This document shows, piece by piece, positions 8,582-17,373 of a stretch of 40,887 bases of DNA (positions within the stretch are counted from its first letter, which is position 1; each line of letters starts with the position of its first letter). A model generated the notes under the pieces. That model had not been told where the DNA came from. It saw only the letters and a program-made list of their open reading frames with translations, and did not search any database. The DNA comes from an uncultured Pelagibacteraceae bacterium (GTDB lineage: Bacteria > Pseudomonadota > Alphaproteobacteria > Pelagibacterales > Pelagibacteraceae), in contig CACFMO010000010.1 of assembly GCA_902567495.1 (NCBI GenBank), forward strand, positions 1 to 40,887, written 5' to 3'. Made by a program: the position numbers and the translations under genes.

Positions 8582-9666
8582 TTAAAAATTCAGTTATAAA
8601 TACATACATAATAAGAGAATTTTTGTTAAGTACTTTTAACGTTACTTTAATAATTTCAGCAGCTGGTCTTATAATGAATTTAAGAGAAGAGGTTACATAT
8701 TTTACAGACTATGATGTTGGAATAATGTTACCCATAGCTTTGTCTTTAATGATTATTCCAAGTATTTTAATTAATATTTTTCCCTTCATAATTTTTTTAT
8801 CTGCAATGTGGACTTTGATTAAACTTAAAAATAGCGGTGAAATTTTATCGCTAAAAACATTTGGTTTATCAAGTACTAAATTTGTTTATTTATTGGGTAT
8901 TACGTCTTTTTTTGTTGGTATTATAATTCTTATAGCTTTTAATCCAATTACATCGATCATGGTAAAATATTATGAAGATGTTAAAGGTAGTTATGATATC
9001 GATAAATCTCATTTAGCTTCAATTACAAGTAATGGTGTTTGGTTAAAAGAAAATATTGGATCCAAAACTAACATCATAAAATCCAAAAAAATTGATGGTG
9101 ATTTACTTTTTGATGTAAGTATTTATAGCTTTGAAGATGACGTATTAGTCGAAAGAATAGAAGCAAAAACTGCCGATATATTAAATACTCCTTGGATTAT
9201 AAAAAACGGTGTTAAAATAAGTATAGCAGAACAAAATGTTAAAAATAGTTTTGAAAATTTAATTTTTGAGTCAACCTTTACAAAAGCTAAATTTAATTCA
9301 ATATATTCAAATTTAGATACTATTTCTTTTTTCAAAATAATGACAAATTTCAAGCAATTAAGTCAAAAGGGTTATAATGAAAGACTGCTTAATGAAAAAA
9401 GACATTATTACTTATCTCTGCCTTTCTTTTTAGTTTTAATGGTCTGTCTTGCTAGTATTTTTATTTTAAGCTCAAATGATAAAAAGCAAAATATATATTA
9501 TATTATTTTATCAATCATTACTTGTGTAATTATTTTTTACTTTAAAAATTTTTCGATGGCTTTGGGCACTACTGAGAGGATACCAATGGAACTTTCCGTG
9601 TGGTCTCCGATCCTAATTTTAACCTTATTCTGTTCTGTAGGAATTATTCAAATAAATGAAAAATAA
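8578..9666 (+). CDS. lptG: LPS export ABC transporter permease LptG
   Basis: Second permease of the LptB2FG lipopolysaccharide exporter in the inner membrane. 362 residues with the same layout as LptF: membrane segments near 15-38, 50-80 and 100-125, a central periplasmic domain (about 130-270) and three closing segments. TYIIREFLLS and IPSILINIFPFIIFLSAMWTL are typical YjgQ-type stretches. It starts in the lptF stop (ATGA) and overlaps the lptD start by 11 nt. The ATPase LptB is not in this window. Confidence 0.92.
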   Translation: MIKNSVINTYIIREFLLSTFNVTLIISAAGLIMNLREEVTYFTDYDVGIMLPIALSLMIIPSILINIFPFIIFLSAMWTLIKLKNSGEILSLKTFGLSSTKFVYLLGITSFFVGIIILIAFNPITSIMVKYYEDVKGSYDIDKSHLASITSNGVWLKENIGSKTNIIKSKKIDGDLLFDVSIYSFEDDVLVERIEAKTADILNTPWIIKNGVKISIAEQNVKNSFENLIFESTFTKAKFNSIYSNLDTISFFKIMTNFKQLSQKGYNERLLNEKRHYYLSLPFFLVLMVCLASIFILSSNDKKQNIYYIILSIITCVIIFYFKNFSMALGTTERIPMELSVWSPILILTLFCSVGIIQINEK

Positions 9667-12010
9667 ATTTATAAAAATATTATCATTAATATTTTGCTTA
9701 TTGCAAAGTTTAAACGTTATTGCAGACGAGTTAGATATAAAAGCAAATCAGGTAAAGTTTAATAAAGATAACAAAATAATTCAAGCTGAGGGTAATGTTC
9801 AAATAACAGACATCAAAAAAAATATAATATTTGCTGAAAAAGCAGAGTATGACAAAAATAATAAATTGATGAGGTCTTTTGGTGAGACAGATATCATAAC
9901 CTCAGAAAAATTTAGAATACAAGGTAAAAATATTTTTTACGATAATAAAAAGGGAATTATTTATTCAACATCAGAAACAATAATCACTGATATTAATGGT
10001 AATCAGGTTTATGTAAATATGTTTGATTACTCTACTTCAAAAAAAATGTTCTTTTCGCAAGGTGATATTGAAGTATTTGATAATAAAACTAATAAATATT
10101 CTTTTTCGGAAATTTATATTGATGAAAAAAATAGAAAAATTGTTGGAAGTGATGTTAAGTCTTTTTTTAATGACGGTAATTTTAAAAATCATCAGAAAAA
10201 TGAACCAAGATTTTATGCTAATTCAGCATTTATAGACGATAATGGTGTAACTTTTCAAAAAGGTATTTTTACGACATGTAAAAATAGAGAGGAAGAAAAA
10301 TGTCCGCCATGGTCAATTCAGGCTAAGAAAATCCAGCACAGCAAAGCCAAAAAAACAGTTTATTATGATAATGCAGTATTGAAGATTTACGATTTTCCAA
10401 TATTTTATTTTCCAAAATTTTTTCATCCAGGTCCTACTGTAAAAAGACAATCTGGTTTCTTGTTTCCAACTTTAGTAGATAATAGTTCGGTAGGTTTCAG
10501 TGCATCAACACCATATTTTTGGGCAATTTCGGATAACAAGGATATGACTTTTACTCCAAAAATTTATACAAAAGAGAATCTTTTAGTTTTACATGAATAT
10601 AGACATGCTTTTAAAAACTCTTTTCTATTAGTAGACTCCGGATATACAAAAGGCTACAAAAAAAATGATAAATTAAAAAAAACCCCTGGTTCTAGATCTC
10701 ATTTGTTTGCAAAATACAATCACGTTTTATCAAATGATGATTTTTCAAGTAATCTAGAAATTAATTTTCAACATGTTTCTAATGATACTTATTTAAAAAT
10801 TCACGATATAGAAACTGAACTGGCAGATAAAAATAAAAATATTATTACTAAAGATATAAATTATGAATTTCAAAATGATAAAAATTATTTAGGAATAAGT
10901 GCAGCTATGTATGAAAATATAACAACAGATGACTCTGATAAAACCAGATTCGAATATTCTGCCCCAAATATTTTATTCGAGCGTAATTTGTTTACAGGAG
11001 ATAAAACTGGAGTATTTGATATTAAAAGTAATGCCTTTGTTAAAAACTATAAAGTAAATCAAACTACAAAATTTTGGATAAATGATGTAAATTGGCAATC
11101 TAACCCTTTCGTAAGTCTAAATGGAATACAAAACAAATTTAAAGGACTTTTCAAAATTGTTAACTACGAAGCTGAGGGAGCACAAAAATATAAAACGGAA
11201 GGTCTTAATAGCGAAATATCGGGAGTTTTAGCCTATGACGCAAAACTTCCAATGTCTAAAAAAAACCAAGATCAAAATAAGATAAATTTTTTTACACCAA
11301 AGGTTTCGTTTAGATACGCTCCAGGACATATGAGAAATATTCAAGATGATGATTTAAAATTATCATATTCTAATGCATTTCTATTAAATAAAAACGCAGA
11401 ACCGGATGTAATTGAAGAAGGTGAAAGTATTGCAACTGGGTTCGAGATATCTAGTTACGACTTAGATGGAGAACTTACAGGAGATAAGAATTACTCATTA
11501 TCACTCGCGCAAATTCAAAGTTTTAAAGAAAATACATCAATACCTTCCAAAAGTTCCTTGGATCAAAAAGCATCTGATCTTGTTGGCGAAGCTTTCATAA
11601 AAATAAGTGAAAATTTTAATATCCAAAACGAATTTTCAATAGATCATAATTTAAATGATGTTAATTATAATGACTTAGAGGCTAACCTTATATTGGGAAA
11701 TACAAGTTTTAATTTAAATTATCTTGAGGAGAGCAACCACATAGGTACGAGTAATTATATAAAGTCCGGAATTAATGTTGATTTTAATAATTCTGGACAA
11801 CTAAACTTTAATATTAAGAAAAATTTAGAAACAGACTCAACAGAGTTTTATGATTTAGCCTATGATTATATAAATGATTGTCTGAGAGCAGGATTAGTTT
11901 TTAGAAGAGAGTTTTATTCTGATAGAGATGTTGAGCCATCAGACTCTTTAATGTTTAGAGTTACACTTTTCCCATTTGGTGAAGCAAGATCTCCACTTAT
12001 TGATAGATGA
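9656..12010 (+). CDS. lptD: LPS-assembly outer-membrane protein LptD
   Basis: Outer-membrane beta-barrel that, with LptE, inserts lipopolysaccharide into the outer leaflet. 784 residues: signal peptide (about 1-23, ending NVIADE), an N-terminal OstA/LptA-like beta-jellyroll (about 25-180), then the barrel. Diagnostic features are the cysteine-containing segment FTTCKNREEEKCPPWSIQA (cysteines 208 and 216), the barrel start FPIFYFPKFFHPGPTVKRQSG, and a C-terminal DCLRAGLVFRREFYSDRD (cysteine 742) with PSDSLMFRVTLFPFG. Three mature cysteines are seen rather than the four of E. coli. Shares an ATGA overlap with the surA-like gene. Confidence 0.94.
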   Translation: MKNKFIKILSLIFCLLQSLNVIADELDIKANQVKFNKDNKIIQAEGNVQITDIKKNIIFAEKAEYDKNNKLMRSFGETDIITSEKFRIQGKNIFYDNKKGIIYSTSETIITDINGNQVYVNMFDYSTSKKMFFSQGDIEVFDNKTNKYSFSEIYIDEKNRKIVGSDVKSFFNDGNFKNHQKNEPRFYANSAFIDDNGVTFQKGIFTTCKNREEEKCPPWSIQAKKIQHSKAKKTVYYDNAVLKIYDFPIFYFPKFFHPGPTVKRQSGFLFPTLVDNSSVGFSASTPYFWAISDNKDMTFTPKIYTKENLLVLHEYRHAFKNSFLLVDSGYTKGYKKNDKLKKTPGSRSHLFAKYNHVLSNDDFSSNLEINFQHVSNDTYLKIHDIETELADKNKNIITKDINYEFQNDKNYLGISAAMYENITTDDSDKTRFEYSAPNILFERNLFTGDKTGVFDIKSNAFVKNYKVNQTTKFWINDVNWQSNPFVSLNGIQNKFKGLFKIVNYEAEGAQKYKTEGLNSEISGVLAYDAKLPMSKKNQDQNKINFFTPKVSFRYAPGHMRNIQDDDLKLSYSNAFLLNKNAEPDVIEEGESIATGFEISSYDLDGELTGDKNYSLSLAQIQSFKENTSIPSKSSLDQKASDLVGEAFIKISENFNIQNEFSIDHNLNDVNYNDLEANLILGNTSFNLNYLEESNHIGTSNYIKSGINVDFNNSGQLNFNIKKNLETDSTEFYDLAYDYINDCLRAGLVFRREFYSDRDVEPSDSLMFRVTLFPFGEARSPLIDR

Positions 12011-12654
12011 AAAAAAAACTTCCAATATTTTTTTTTATAATAATCTTTTTTTTATTGCAAAATAAAATTGTCCATTCACAAATTAATAATAAAATAATAA
12101 TTTCAGTTGGGGATTATGCTATTACTACAATTGATTTAGTAAAGGAGATCAAGCTTATAGCTATTCTCTCTGATACAGATATAAATCAAAATAATAGAGA
12201 GCAAATTAAAGGGTTGGCAGTAAAGTCACTCATAAAAAGAAATATTAAAGAAAGTGAAATAAAGAAAAGAAATATTTATAAATATAATAAAAAACAACTA
12301 AATACTTTAATTTTAAATACTTCAAAAAAATTAGGTGTTGACCAAAAGGGTTTAAAGAAAATTCTCGAGAGAAATAATCTGAGTTATGAAGAATTAATAA
12401 ATAGATTTGAAACTGACCTAAAATGGAACTACATGATTTTTCAAATCTATAAAAACAAAATTTCACTCAATACTGCTGAAATAGAAAATAAAATTCAAAA
12501 TAAAGTTGAAAGTTTAAAAAATAATTTCGATCAAAGTGAAATCGACGTTATAAAAGAGCAAATTATTAATCAAGAGAAAGAAAAAAAATTAAAAATGTTT
12601 TCAAACATGCATTTTTCAAATATTGAAAGATCTATTCAAATTAAATTTTTATGA
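12007..12654 (+). CDS. SurA-like periplasmic chaperone, N-terminal domain only
   Basis: 215 residues: signal peptide (about 1-24, ending VHSQ), then NNKIIISVGDYAITTIDLVKEIKLI, the usual start of SurA-type chaperones, and a helical region with RFETDLKWNYMIFQIYKNKI like the SurA N-terminal domain. SurA in enterics is about 430 residues with two parvulin peptidyl-prolyl isomerase domains. Here the chain ends after about 190 mature residues with no parvulin motif. The position, directly after lptD and before pdxA and rsmA with ATGA overlaps on both sides, is the standard surA slot, so the gene is in frame and coupled rather than a decayed remnant. Likely role: escorting outer-membrane proteins such as LptD. 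Function inferred. Confidence 0.75.
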   Translation: MKKKLPIFFFIIIFFLLQNKIVHSQINNKIIISVGDYAITTIDLVKEIKLIAILSDTDINQNNREQIKGLAVKSLIKRNIKESEIKKRNIYKYNKKQLNTLILNTSKKLGVDQKGLKKILERNNLSYEELINRFETDLKWNYMIFQIYKNKISLNTAEIENKIQNKVESLKNNFDQSEIDVIKEQIINQEKEKKLKMFSNMHFSNIERSIQIKFL

Positions 12655-13616
12655 AAAATTTGATATGTATAATTTCTGGAGAACCTAACAGTATTAATTC
12701 TGAAATAATTGGCAAAGTTCTGAAAATGAAAAAAAAATTTAGACAAAATTTTTTCATTATTGGAAATTATAAATTGATTAAAAAACAATTTGAGAAACTA
12801 AAATCTAATGTTAAATTAAAAAAAATTACAAAAATTGATAATTATAATTATTTAAAAAATAATTTTGTATTAGATGTGCCTCTCGTATTCAAAAATCCAT
12901 TTAAAGTTCCAATAAAAAATAAAAAACCTTACATAATGAATTGTTTCAAGATTGCAATTGACCTTGCAAAAAAAAAGAAGGTTGCTGGATTTATAAATTG
13001 CCCCATAAATAAATTTGAAACATTTGGGCTTAGAACAATGGGTGTTACTGAATTTTTAGCAAAAAAAGAAAAAGTTTTGGGTAAAGAGGCAATGCTTATC
13101 TATAATAAGTCATTATCAGTTTCTCCAATAACCACCCATATTAAAATTAAAAATGTATCAAAAAAAATAACCAAAAAAATTATTATAGACAAATCATTAA
13201 CAATAAATAATTTTTACAAGAAGTGGTTTAATATAAAACCTAAAATCGGTTTATTAGGCTTAAATCCACATAATTTTGAATTTAGAAAAGGATCTGAAGA
13301 ATTAAAAACAATCATTCCGGCTATCAAAGCTTTAAAAAAAAATAAAATTTTAATTTATGGTCCAATTTCTAGTGATACAGCTTTTAATAATCAATCAAAA
13401 ACAAAGTATGATGTGATCATAGGAATGTATCATGATCAAGTTTTGTCACCATTTAAAACATTATATAACTTTAATGCTATAAATGTAACTCTTGGTCTAC
13501 CTTATTTAAGAGTTTCACCTGATCATGGAACTGGAAAAGATATTGTAAAAAAAAATTTAGCAAACCCTAAAAGTTTAGTTCATTGTATTAAATTTTTTAG
13601 TAAAATTAATGGTTAA
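12651..13616 (+). CDS. pdxA: 4-hydroxythreonine-4-phosphate dehydrogenase
   Basis: Step of the DXP-dependent pyridoxal 5'-phosphate pathway, oxidising 4-phosphohydroxy-L-threonine with NAD(P)+. 321 residues. The three metal-binding histidines expected for the family are visible: TTHIK (about 162), GLNPHN (about 207) and MYHDQ (about 260). The C-terminal signature NVTLGLPYLRVSPDHGTG is clear. The segment after the second histidine reads NPHNFEFRKGSEE in place of the enterobacterial NPHAGE-G form. Very lysine-rich (many KK and KN runs). Overlaps rsmA by 8 nt. Confidence 0.93.
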   Translation: MKNLICIISGEPNSINSEIIGKVLKMKKKFRQNFFIIGNYKLIKKQFEKLKSNVKLKKITKIDNYNYLKNNFVLDVPLVFKNPFKVPIKNKKPYIMNCFKIAIDLAKKKKVAGFINCPINKFETFGLRTMGVTEFLAKKEKVLGKEAMLIYNKSLSVSPITTHIKIKNVSKKITKKIIIDKSLTINNFYKKWFNIKPKIGLLGLNPHNFEFRKGSEELKTIIPAIKALKKNKILIYGPISSDTAFNNQSKTKYDVIIGMYHDQVLSPFKTLYNFNAINVTLGLPYLRVSPDHGTGKDIVKKNLANPKSLVHCIKFFSKING

Positions 13617-14400
13617 ATTTAAAAAATCATTAGGACAAAATTTATTAATTGATCAAAATATAATTAATAAAATTTCAAATCTTGTTGATATTAGAAATAA
13701 AACAATTTTAGAGATAGGTCCAGGAACAGGAAATTTAACAAGAAATATTTTACAAAAAAAACCTAAAAAAATTTTTTTAGTTGAGAAGGATAAAAGGCTT
13801 TGTGAGATCTTAAATTCAAAACTAAGTTCTTTCACAAATTACACTCTATTTAATGACGATATTTTAAAATTTAATATTGATAAAAATTTAAGTATAGATT
13901 TAATATTTGGAAATCTACCCTATAATATTTCTACTCAAATATTTGCAAAATTTATCAAATTGAAAAAATGGCCCCCTTCATTTTCAAAAATTATTTTTAT
14001 GTTTCAAAAAGAAGTTGCTGATCGAATTTTAGCGAAACCTAACACTAAAGACTTTAGTAGAATTACGGTTCTCTCTAATTTAAGATTAGATATTGTTGAA
14101 AACTTTAAAATTTCAAAAAAGTGTTTTTTTCCAGTGCCAAAAGTTGAGTCAGAAATTATAGTTTTTAAACCAAAACTTAAGGAGGCTTTCAATATTAAAA
14201 ATATTGAAAATTTGGAGAAAATTACTCAAATCTTTTTTTCCACCAAAAGAAAAATGATAAATAAACCCTTTTCAAAAATTTTTAATAACTACAGGGATAT
14301 TGCCAAATTATTAAAAATTGATTTAAATAAGAGACCAGCAGATTTATCAAGTAATGATTTTTTTAGAATAACTGAAAAATATGAAAAAAAAATTTATTAA
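13609..14400 (+). CDS. rsmA: 16S rRNA dimethyladenosine transferase (KsgA/RsmA)
   Basis: Dimethylates the two adjacent adenosines near the 3' end of 16S rRNA using SAM, a late step in 30S assembly. 263 residues. N-terminal KSLGQNLLID; SAM motif I EIGPGTGNLT (about 36-45); catalytic motif IV GNLPYNIS (about 101-108); MFQKEVADRI; and KKCFFPVPKVES. All are family signatures. Final gene of the lptF operon; its stop lies 5 nt from the convergent gmk stop, leaving no space for a hairpin terminator. Confidence 0.96.
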   Translation: MVKFKKSLGQNLLIDQNIINKISNLVDIRNKTILEIGPGTGNLTRNILQKKPKKIFLVEKDKRLCEILNSKLSSFTNYTLFNDDILKFNIDKNLSIDLIFGNLPYNISTQIFAKFIKLKKWPPSFSKIIFMFQKEVADRILAKPNTKDFSRITVLSNLRLDIVENFKISKKCFFPVPKVESEIIVFKPKLKEAFNIKNIENLEKITQIFFSTKRKMINKPFSKIFNNYRDIAKLLKIDLNKRPADLSSNDFFRITEKYEKKIY

Positions 14401-14405
14401 TTCTT

Positions 14406-14978
14406 TTAATTTAGATGTTTTGAAACAATTTTTTTAAGTTCATTGAAACAATTTTCAACATTGTCATTGATGAGAACATAATCATAATCCTTTTTATGTG
14501 AGATATCCTTAGAGTATGCAAGCATTCTTCTCTTAATTGCGTCTTTATCATCTTGATTTCGTGCAATTAATCTTTTTTCTAATTCCTCCTTGCTGGGCGG
14601 AAGAATAAACACTTTAACCAAGTTTAATTCTTTAAACTTGCTCAGTTGCTCACTTCCTTGCCAATCAATATCGAATAAAACATTGTGGTTATTGTTTGTT
14701 ATTTTTTTAATCGAAGTTTTAGATGTCCCGTAAAAATTTCCAAATATTTGTGCATGCTCATAAAAAGCTCTCTGTTTCAAAAGTAAAATAAATTTTTCTT
14801 TGCTTACAAAATGATAGTCTAAGCCGTCAACCTCGTTTGGTCGTGGTTTTCTGGTTGTGTGAGATACTGAAATTTCAAAAGAACTGTCAGATTGTTGAAT
14901 TTTTTTTGAAAGAGTTGTTTTTCCTGCCCCAGAAGGTGATGATAGCACAAGCATCAAAGGCTTTTTAGATTTATTCAT
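14406..14978 (-). CDS. gmk: Guanylate kinase
   Basis: Phosphorylates GMP to GDP. 190 residues. P-loop SSPSGAGKTTL at about 13-23; the GMP-binding segment is SHTTRKPRPNEVDGLDYHFVS; the lid and C-terminal regions include FDIDWQGSEQL and RLIARNQDD. It ends the leftward fabD-fabG-acpP-gmk run, 22 nt after the acpP stop. In many alphaproteobacteria fabF, mltG and yicC lie between acpP and gmk; none is present here. Confidence 0.96.
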   Translation of the reverse strand: MNKSKKPLMLVLSSPSGAGKTTLSKKIQQSDSSFEISVSHTTRKPRPNEVDGLDYHFVSKEKFILLLKQRAFYEHAQIFGNFYGTSKTSIKKITNNNHNVLFDIDWQGSEQLSKFKELNLVKVFILPPSKEELEKRLIARNQDDKDAIKRRMLAYSKDISHKKDYDYVLINDNVENCFNELKKIVSKHLN

Positions 14979-15000
14979 TAAGTGAAAAAAATTACTTTAA

Positions 15001-15240
15001 TTAGTTAGAATGACTCTCAATAAATTTTATTGCGTCTCCAACTGTTAAAATTTTTTCAGCTTCACTATCAGAAATTTCTGATCCAAACTCTTCCTCAAAA
15101 GCCATGACTAATTCAACTGTATCTAAGCTATCTGCACCAAGATCGTCAATAAAACTTGCTTCTTCGGTTACCTTTTGTTCATCTACGCCCAAATGATCTG
15201 CCACTATTTTCTTAACTGTTGCTCCTACATCTTTTGTCAT
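15001..15240 (-). CDS. acpP: Acyl carrier protein
   Basis: Carries growing acyl chains on a 4'-phosphopantetheine arm in type II fatty acid synthesis. 79 residues, acidic, with the attachment serine S38 in [14 protein letters not shown] good Shine-Dalgarno (AAGGAA, 7 nt from the ATG) is present, rare in this window. It also has its own near-consensus promoter between fabG and acpP. Both fit the high expression expected of ACP. Lower lysine and higher acid content than its neighbours is normal for ACP. Confidence 0.97.
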   Translation of the reverse strand: MTKDVGATVKKIVADHLGVDEQKVTEEASFIDDLGADSLDTVELVMAFEEEFGSEISDSEAEKILTVGDAIKFIESHSN

Positions 15241-15272
15241 TTTTAAATTCCTTTTTGAATATTTATTAATCC

Positions 15273-15301
15273 GTATTAAATTTTTTCTGTTTTTTTGTCA
15301 A
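15273..15301 (-). promoter_or_regulatory. acpP promoter, -35 box containing the fabG stop codon
   Basis: On the minus strand TTGACA (15301-15296) and TAATAC (15278-15273) are 17 nt apart: a perfect -35 and a good -10 at ideal spacing. Transcription would start near 15266, giving a leader of about 26 nt with the Shine-Dalgarno at 15253-15248. The fabG stop TGA (15300-15298) is part of the -35 hexamer. This would let acpP be transcribed more strongly than fabD and fabG. Confidence 0.65.
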
Positions 15302-16032
15302 GACATATACATTCCGCCATTAACATGTATTGTTTCACCTGTAACATATGAGGCTAAATCAGAAGACAAAAAGGCAACACAATTCGATACATCTTCAGCA
15401 GTTCCTAATTTAGCCATGGGTATTCTTGAGATCAAATTAAGTTTAACCTTTTCGTTTATTGCATCAGTCATGTCTGAAACTATAAATCCAGGTGATACAC
15501 AATTAATTGTAATGTTTTTTTTAGCATACTCTATTGCTAAACTTTTGGACATTCCTATTATACCTGATTTGGATGCAGAGTAGTTAGATTGTCCAAGATT
15601 TCCTGTATGGCCTACGATAGATGTAATATTTACAATTCTTCCAAATTTATTCTTAAGCATATTTTTAATGGCATATTTTGATAATAAAAAAGTAGAGGTG
15701 AGATTAACATCAATAACTTTTTTCCAGTCTTCATCTTTCATTCTTAATGATAAATTATCAATATTCATTCCTGCATTATTTATTAAAATATCTAATCCAC
15801 CTAATTCCGATGTCGTAGAATTTATAAAATTTTCAATTTCATTGTGGTTTGAAAGATTGAACATTTTAGTTTTTATTTCAGGATTTTCTTTTTTAATAAT
15901 ATCTAGTTTTTCTGATTTTGTACCAGTGCCTAAAATAGTTCCTCCAAGGGAACTAAACTTTTTAACTAATGAACCGCCAATTCCACCAGTAGCGCCTGTA
16001 ATCAAGATTTTTTTATTTTTAAAATTTATCAT
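15298..16032 (-). CDS. fabG: 3-oxoacyl-ACP reductase
   Basis: NADPH-dependent short-chain dehydrogenase that reduces beta-ketoacyl-ACP in the fatty acid elongation cycle. 244 residues, the usual length. Cofactor loop TGATGGIGGS (12-21), NNAG (85-88), catalytic S138, Y151 and K155 (TSIVG; YSASK), and the C-terminal GETIHVNGGMYM expected of FabG. It starts in an ATGA overlap with fabD and is followed by acpP, the standard fatty acid cluster, which supports FabG over other SDR enzymes. Confidence 0.95.
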   Translation of the reverse strand: MINFKNKKILITGATGGIGGSLVKKFSSLGGTILGTGTKSEKLDIIKKENPEIKTKMFNLSNHNEIENFINSTTSELGGLDILINNAGMNIDNLSLRMKDEDWKKVIDVNLTSTFLLSKYAIKNMLKNKFGRIVNITSIVGHTGNLGQSNYSASKSGIIGMSKSLAIEYAKKNITINCVSPGFIVSDMTDAINEKVKLNLISRIPMAKLGTAEDVSNCVAFLSSDLASYVTGETIHVNGGMYMS

Positions 16033-16952
16033 TTAAGACTTTTGATATCTTCAATTGTATTTATACTTTTAACATTGATATTTCCACTAATTCTTTTAGC
16101 TAAACCTGATAAAACTTTACCAGGTCCAATCTCAATAAATTCATTTACACCGTTTTTGACCATATACATAAGGCTCTCCCTCCACCTTACTTTAGAACTG
16201 ATCTGATCAATTAATAACTTTTTTATAACGTCAGTGTCAGCCACCGGTCTTGCAGTAACATTACTAATTATTTCCTTATTTGGTTTTTTAAAATTTGTTT
16301 TAAGAATTTTATCTTTCATTTTTTCTGCTGCACTTTTCATTAAAGAACAATGGAATGGAGCACTCACAGGTAAAAAAATTGATTTTTTTTTATTTTTTTT
16401 TAAAATATCACTAATTTCATCCATTGCTTTTTTTTCACCACTTAAAATTACTTGACTATCTGAATTATCATTTGCAATTTCACATATGCCTTCAACTTTT
16501 ATTTCCTTAATAATTTTTTCTATATCTTCTAATTTAAGTCCTAAAACAGCTAACATTGCACCGTGCCCTTCGGGAACAGCCTCCTGCATTGATTTACCTC
16601 TCTCATGTAAAAGATATAAAGCATCTTCAAATGTGAGTGATCCAATTGACACTAATGCACTATATTCGCCCAATGAATGTCCACAAAAATATTTTGTATC
16701 TTTTATTTCGACCCCAAACTCCTCGATGATAAGTTTGTAAATTGAATAACTTAATGTCATTATTGCCGGCTGGGTATTTTTGGTAAGTTTAAGCTCATTT
16801 TCAGGTCCATCTAATATTATTTTGGATAAATGAAAATTTAATTTTTCATCTGCTTCTTTAAAAATCTTTTTTACTAGTTCAAAATTTTTATATAAATCAG
16901 CGCCCATACCGACTGATTGAGAACCTTGACCTGGAAACATTAGAGTTTTCAT
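16029..16952 (-). CDS. fabD: Malonyl-CoA:ACP transacylase
   Basis: Transfers malonyl from CoA to ACP to supply fatty acid elongation. I start it at MKTLMFPGQGSQ (ATG at 16952). An ATG 9 nt upstream (16961) would add MIK and cannot be excluded. From the chosen start the nucleophile serine is S93 in GHSLGEYSAL, and the catalytic histidine is H201 in APFHCSLM. EIGPGKVLSGL near the C-terminus is also typical. The segment KKNKKKS is encoded by a long interrupted homopolymer (T9-A-T10 on the plus strand, 16383-16402). First gene of the fab run. Confidence 0.95.
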   Translation of the reverse strand: MKTLMFPGQGSQSVGMGADLYKNFELVKKIFKEADEKLNFHLSKIILDGPENELKLTKNTQPAIMTLSYSIYKLIIEEFGVEIKDTKYFCGHSLGEYSALVSIGSLTFEDALYLLHERGKSMQEAVPEGHGAMLAVLGLKLEDIEKIIKEIKVEGICEIANDNSDSQVILSGEKKAMDEISDILKKNKKKSIFLPVSAPFHCSLMKSAAEKMKDKILKTNFKKPNKEIISNVTARPVADTDVIKKLLIDQISSKVRWRESLMYMVKNGVNEFIEIGPGKVLSGLAKRISGNINVKSINTIEDIKSLK

Positions 16953-16985
16953 TTTAATCAAATATAAATTTCATTATTATTACTA

Positions 16986-17014
16986 TTGTACAAACAAAAT
17001 TTAAATAGTATAAG
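16986..17014 (+). promoter_or_regulatory. Candidate promoter for rpsF-rpsR-rplI
   Basis: TTGTAC (16986-16991) and TATAAG (17009-17014) are 17 nt apart, giving a start near 17021 and a leader of about 27 nt before rpsF. The -35 lies in the palindrome TTGTACAA (16986-16993), so it could also present a -35 to the divergent fabD, though I see no good -10 on that side. Confidence 0.45.
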
Positions 17015-17047
17015 TCCCGACTAAAAAAGTATTATTTTATTAGAAAA

Positions 17048-17368
17048 ATGGCATTTTACGAGCACACAATTGTTGGAAAACAAGATCTTTCTGAAAAAGA
17101 GGTTGAGAACCTAATATCCAAATATTCAAAAATAATTGATAAATCAGGAAAAATATTAAAAACTGAAAAATGGGGTTTGTTGAATTTAGCTAATAAGATA
17201 AAAAAAAATAAGAAAGGTATTTTTATCCATTTTAAGATGGAAAGTGATGGTAAGGTTATAAAAGAGATTGAAAAATTACTCTCAATTGATGCTAGTGTAA
17301 TTAGATATCTTACTGTGAGGTATAATAAATTAGATTTAGAAAACGAGTATTTTGGAATAAAAAAATAG
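17048..17368 (+). CDS. rpsF: 30S ribosomal protein S6
   Basis: 106 residues. The N-terminal YEHTIVGKQDLSEKEVENLI and the segment GLLNLANKIKKNKKGIFIHFKM match S6, which sits on the 30S platform with S18. It starts a classical S6-S18-L9 cluster (5 nt to rpsR). Shorter than the alphaproteobacterial forms that have long charged C-terminal tails; here the tail is only YNKLDLENEYFGIKK. Confidence 0.95.
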   Translation: MAFYEHTIVGKQDLSEKEVENLISKYSKIIDKSGKILKTEKWGLLNLANKIKKNKKGIFIHFKMESDGKVIKEIEKLLSIDASVIRYLTVRYNKLDLENEYFGIKK

Positions 17369-17373
17369 ATTAA

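Noticed and set aside
10023-10235. Second plus-strand frame inside lptD
   Set aside because: Out-of-frame shadow of the OstA-like region with no start signal or known motif.
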